DNA from: SXXK01 sp046074645
GTDB taxonomy: Bacteria; Planctomycetota; Planctomycetia; Planctomycetales; Planctomycetaceae
NCBI GenBank assembly: GCA_046074645.1
Contig: JBJTOP010000277.1
Span: forward strand, 1 to 5,734
Length of the DNA stretch: 5,734 nucleotides
Direction: 5' to 3'
The first letter of the stretch is position 1, and each line of letters opens with the position of its first letter. This document shows, piece by piece, positions 5,693 through 5,734 of the stretch. The notes beneath the pieces are model-generated. The model was not told where the DNA came from and ran no database searches. It saw nothing but the letters and a program-made list of their open reading frames with translations. A program made the translations under genes and the position numbers.

Positions 5693-5734
5693 AAGGACAG
5701 AAGGTTCAAATTTCCAACATTTCCAGCTTTGCGC

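Larger units (their letters stand above)
5380..5734. other. Gene-free right end of the window
   Basis: No convincing gene occurs here. A forward frame of 81 codons starting 3 bp after the hydrolase stop (5382-5627) has no ribosome site, is rich in Cys, Trp, Arg and Gly, and runs through hairpin sequence. Minus-strand frames are likewise without domains. The stretch holds a GC-rich hairpin at 5440-5454, a CCCGGGAGGGCGAGGC-type segment around 5550-5565, and a triple 8-bp repeat at 5669-5692. This mixture looks like decayed dispersed intergenic repeats. Confidence 0.5.

Overview
The window is moderately GC-rich chromosomal DNA that reads most like a planctomycete (phylum Planctomycetota). The inference rests on two enzymes carrying Tat (twin-arginine) leaders (a xylose-isomerase-like TIM barrel and an SGNH hydrolase), a DUF2293-type protein with an N-terminal half I associate with that phylum, and long repeat-filled gaps between genes. 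No rRNA, tRNA or taxonomic marker gene is present, so the placement is a judgement from protein style and not proof.

Layout: 1-177 is a leader region with no resolvable gene. 178-687 (+) is a small PAP2-type membrane phosphatase, followed after 28 bp by 716-1555 (+), a calcineurin-like metallophosphoesterase of the LpxH (UDP-2,3-diacylglucosamine diphosphatase) type; the two look like one transcription unit. A Tat-exported sugar isomerase/epimerase-like protein (1558-2460, -) converges on it with only 2 bp between the stop codons. A divergent gap of 234 bp leads to a DUF2293-family protein of unknown function (2695-3384, +).

From 3385 to 4242 there is no convincing gene. Most of it is a tandem array (3395-3964) of a 269/270-bp unit, about 2.1 copies and about 93% identical, followed by a four-copy ATCAG microsatellite and an unexplained stretch. 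Then comes a Tat-exported SGNH/GDSL-type esterase with an N-terminal GxDLY domain (4243-5379, +). The last 355 bp are intergenic, with a GC-rich hairpin and a triple 8-bp CGCAAAGG repeat near the right edge.

Functionally, the first pair suggests removal of phosphate from lipid-linked or nucleotide-linked envelope intermediates, and the two Tat enzymes suggest carbohydrate or ester processing outside the cytoplasm. Nothing ties the five genes into one pathway, and I see no defence system, mobile element with a transposase, CRISPR array or biosynthetic cluster. The most noteworthy non-genic signal is the 270-bp tandem repeat.
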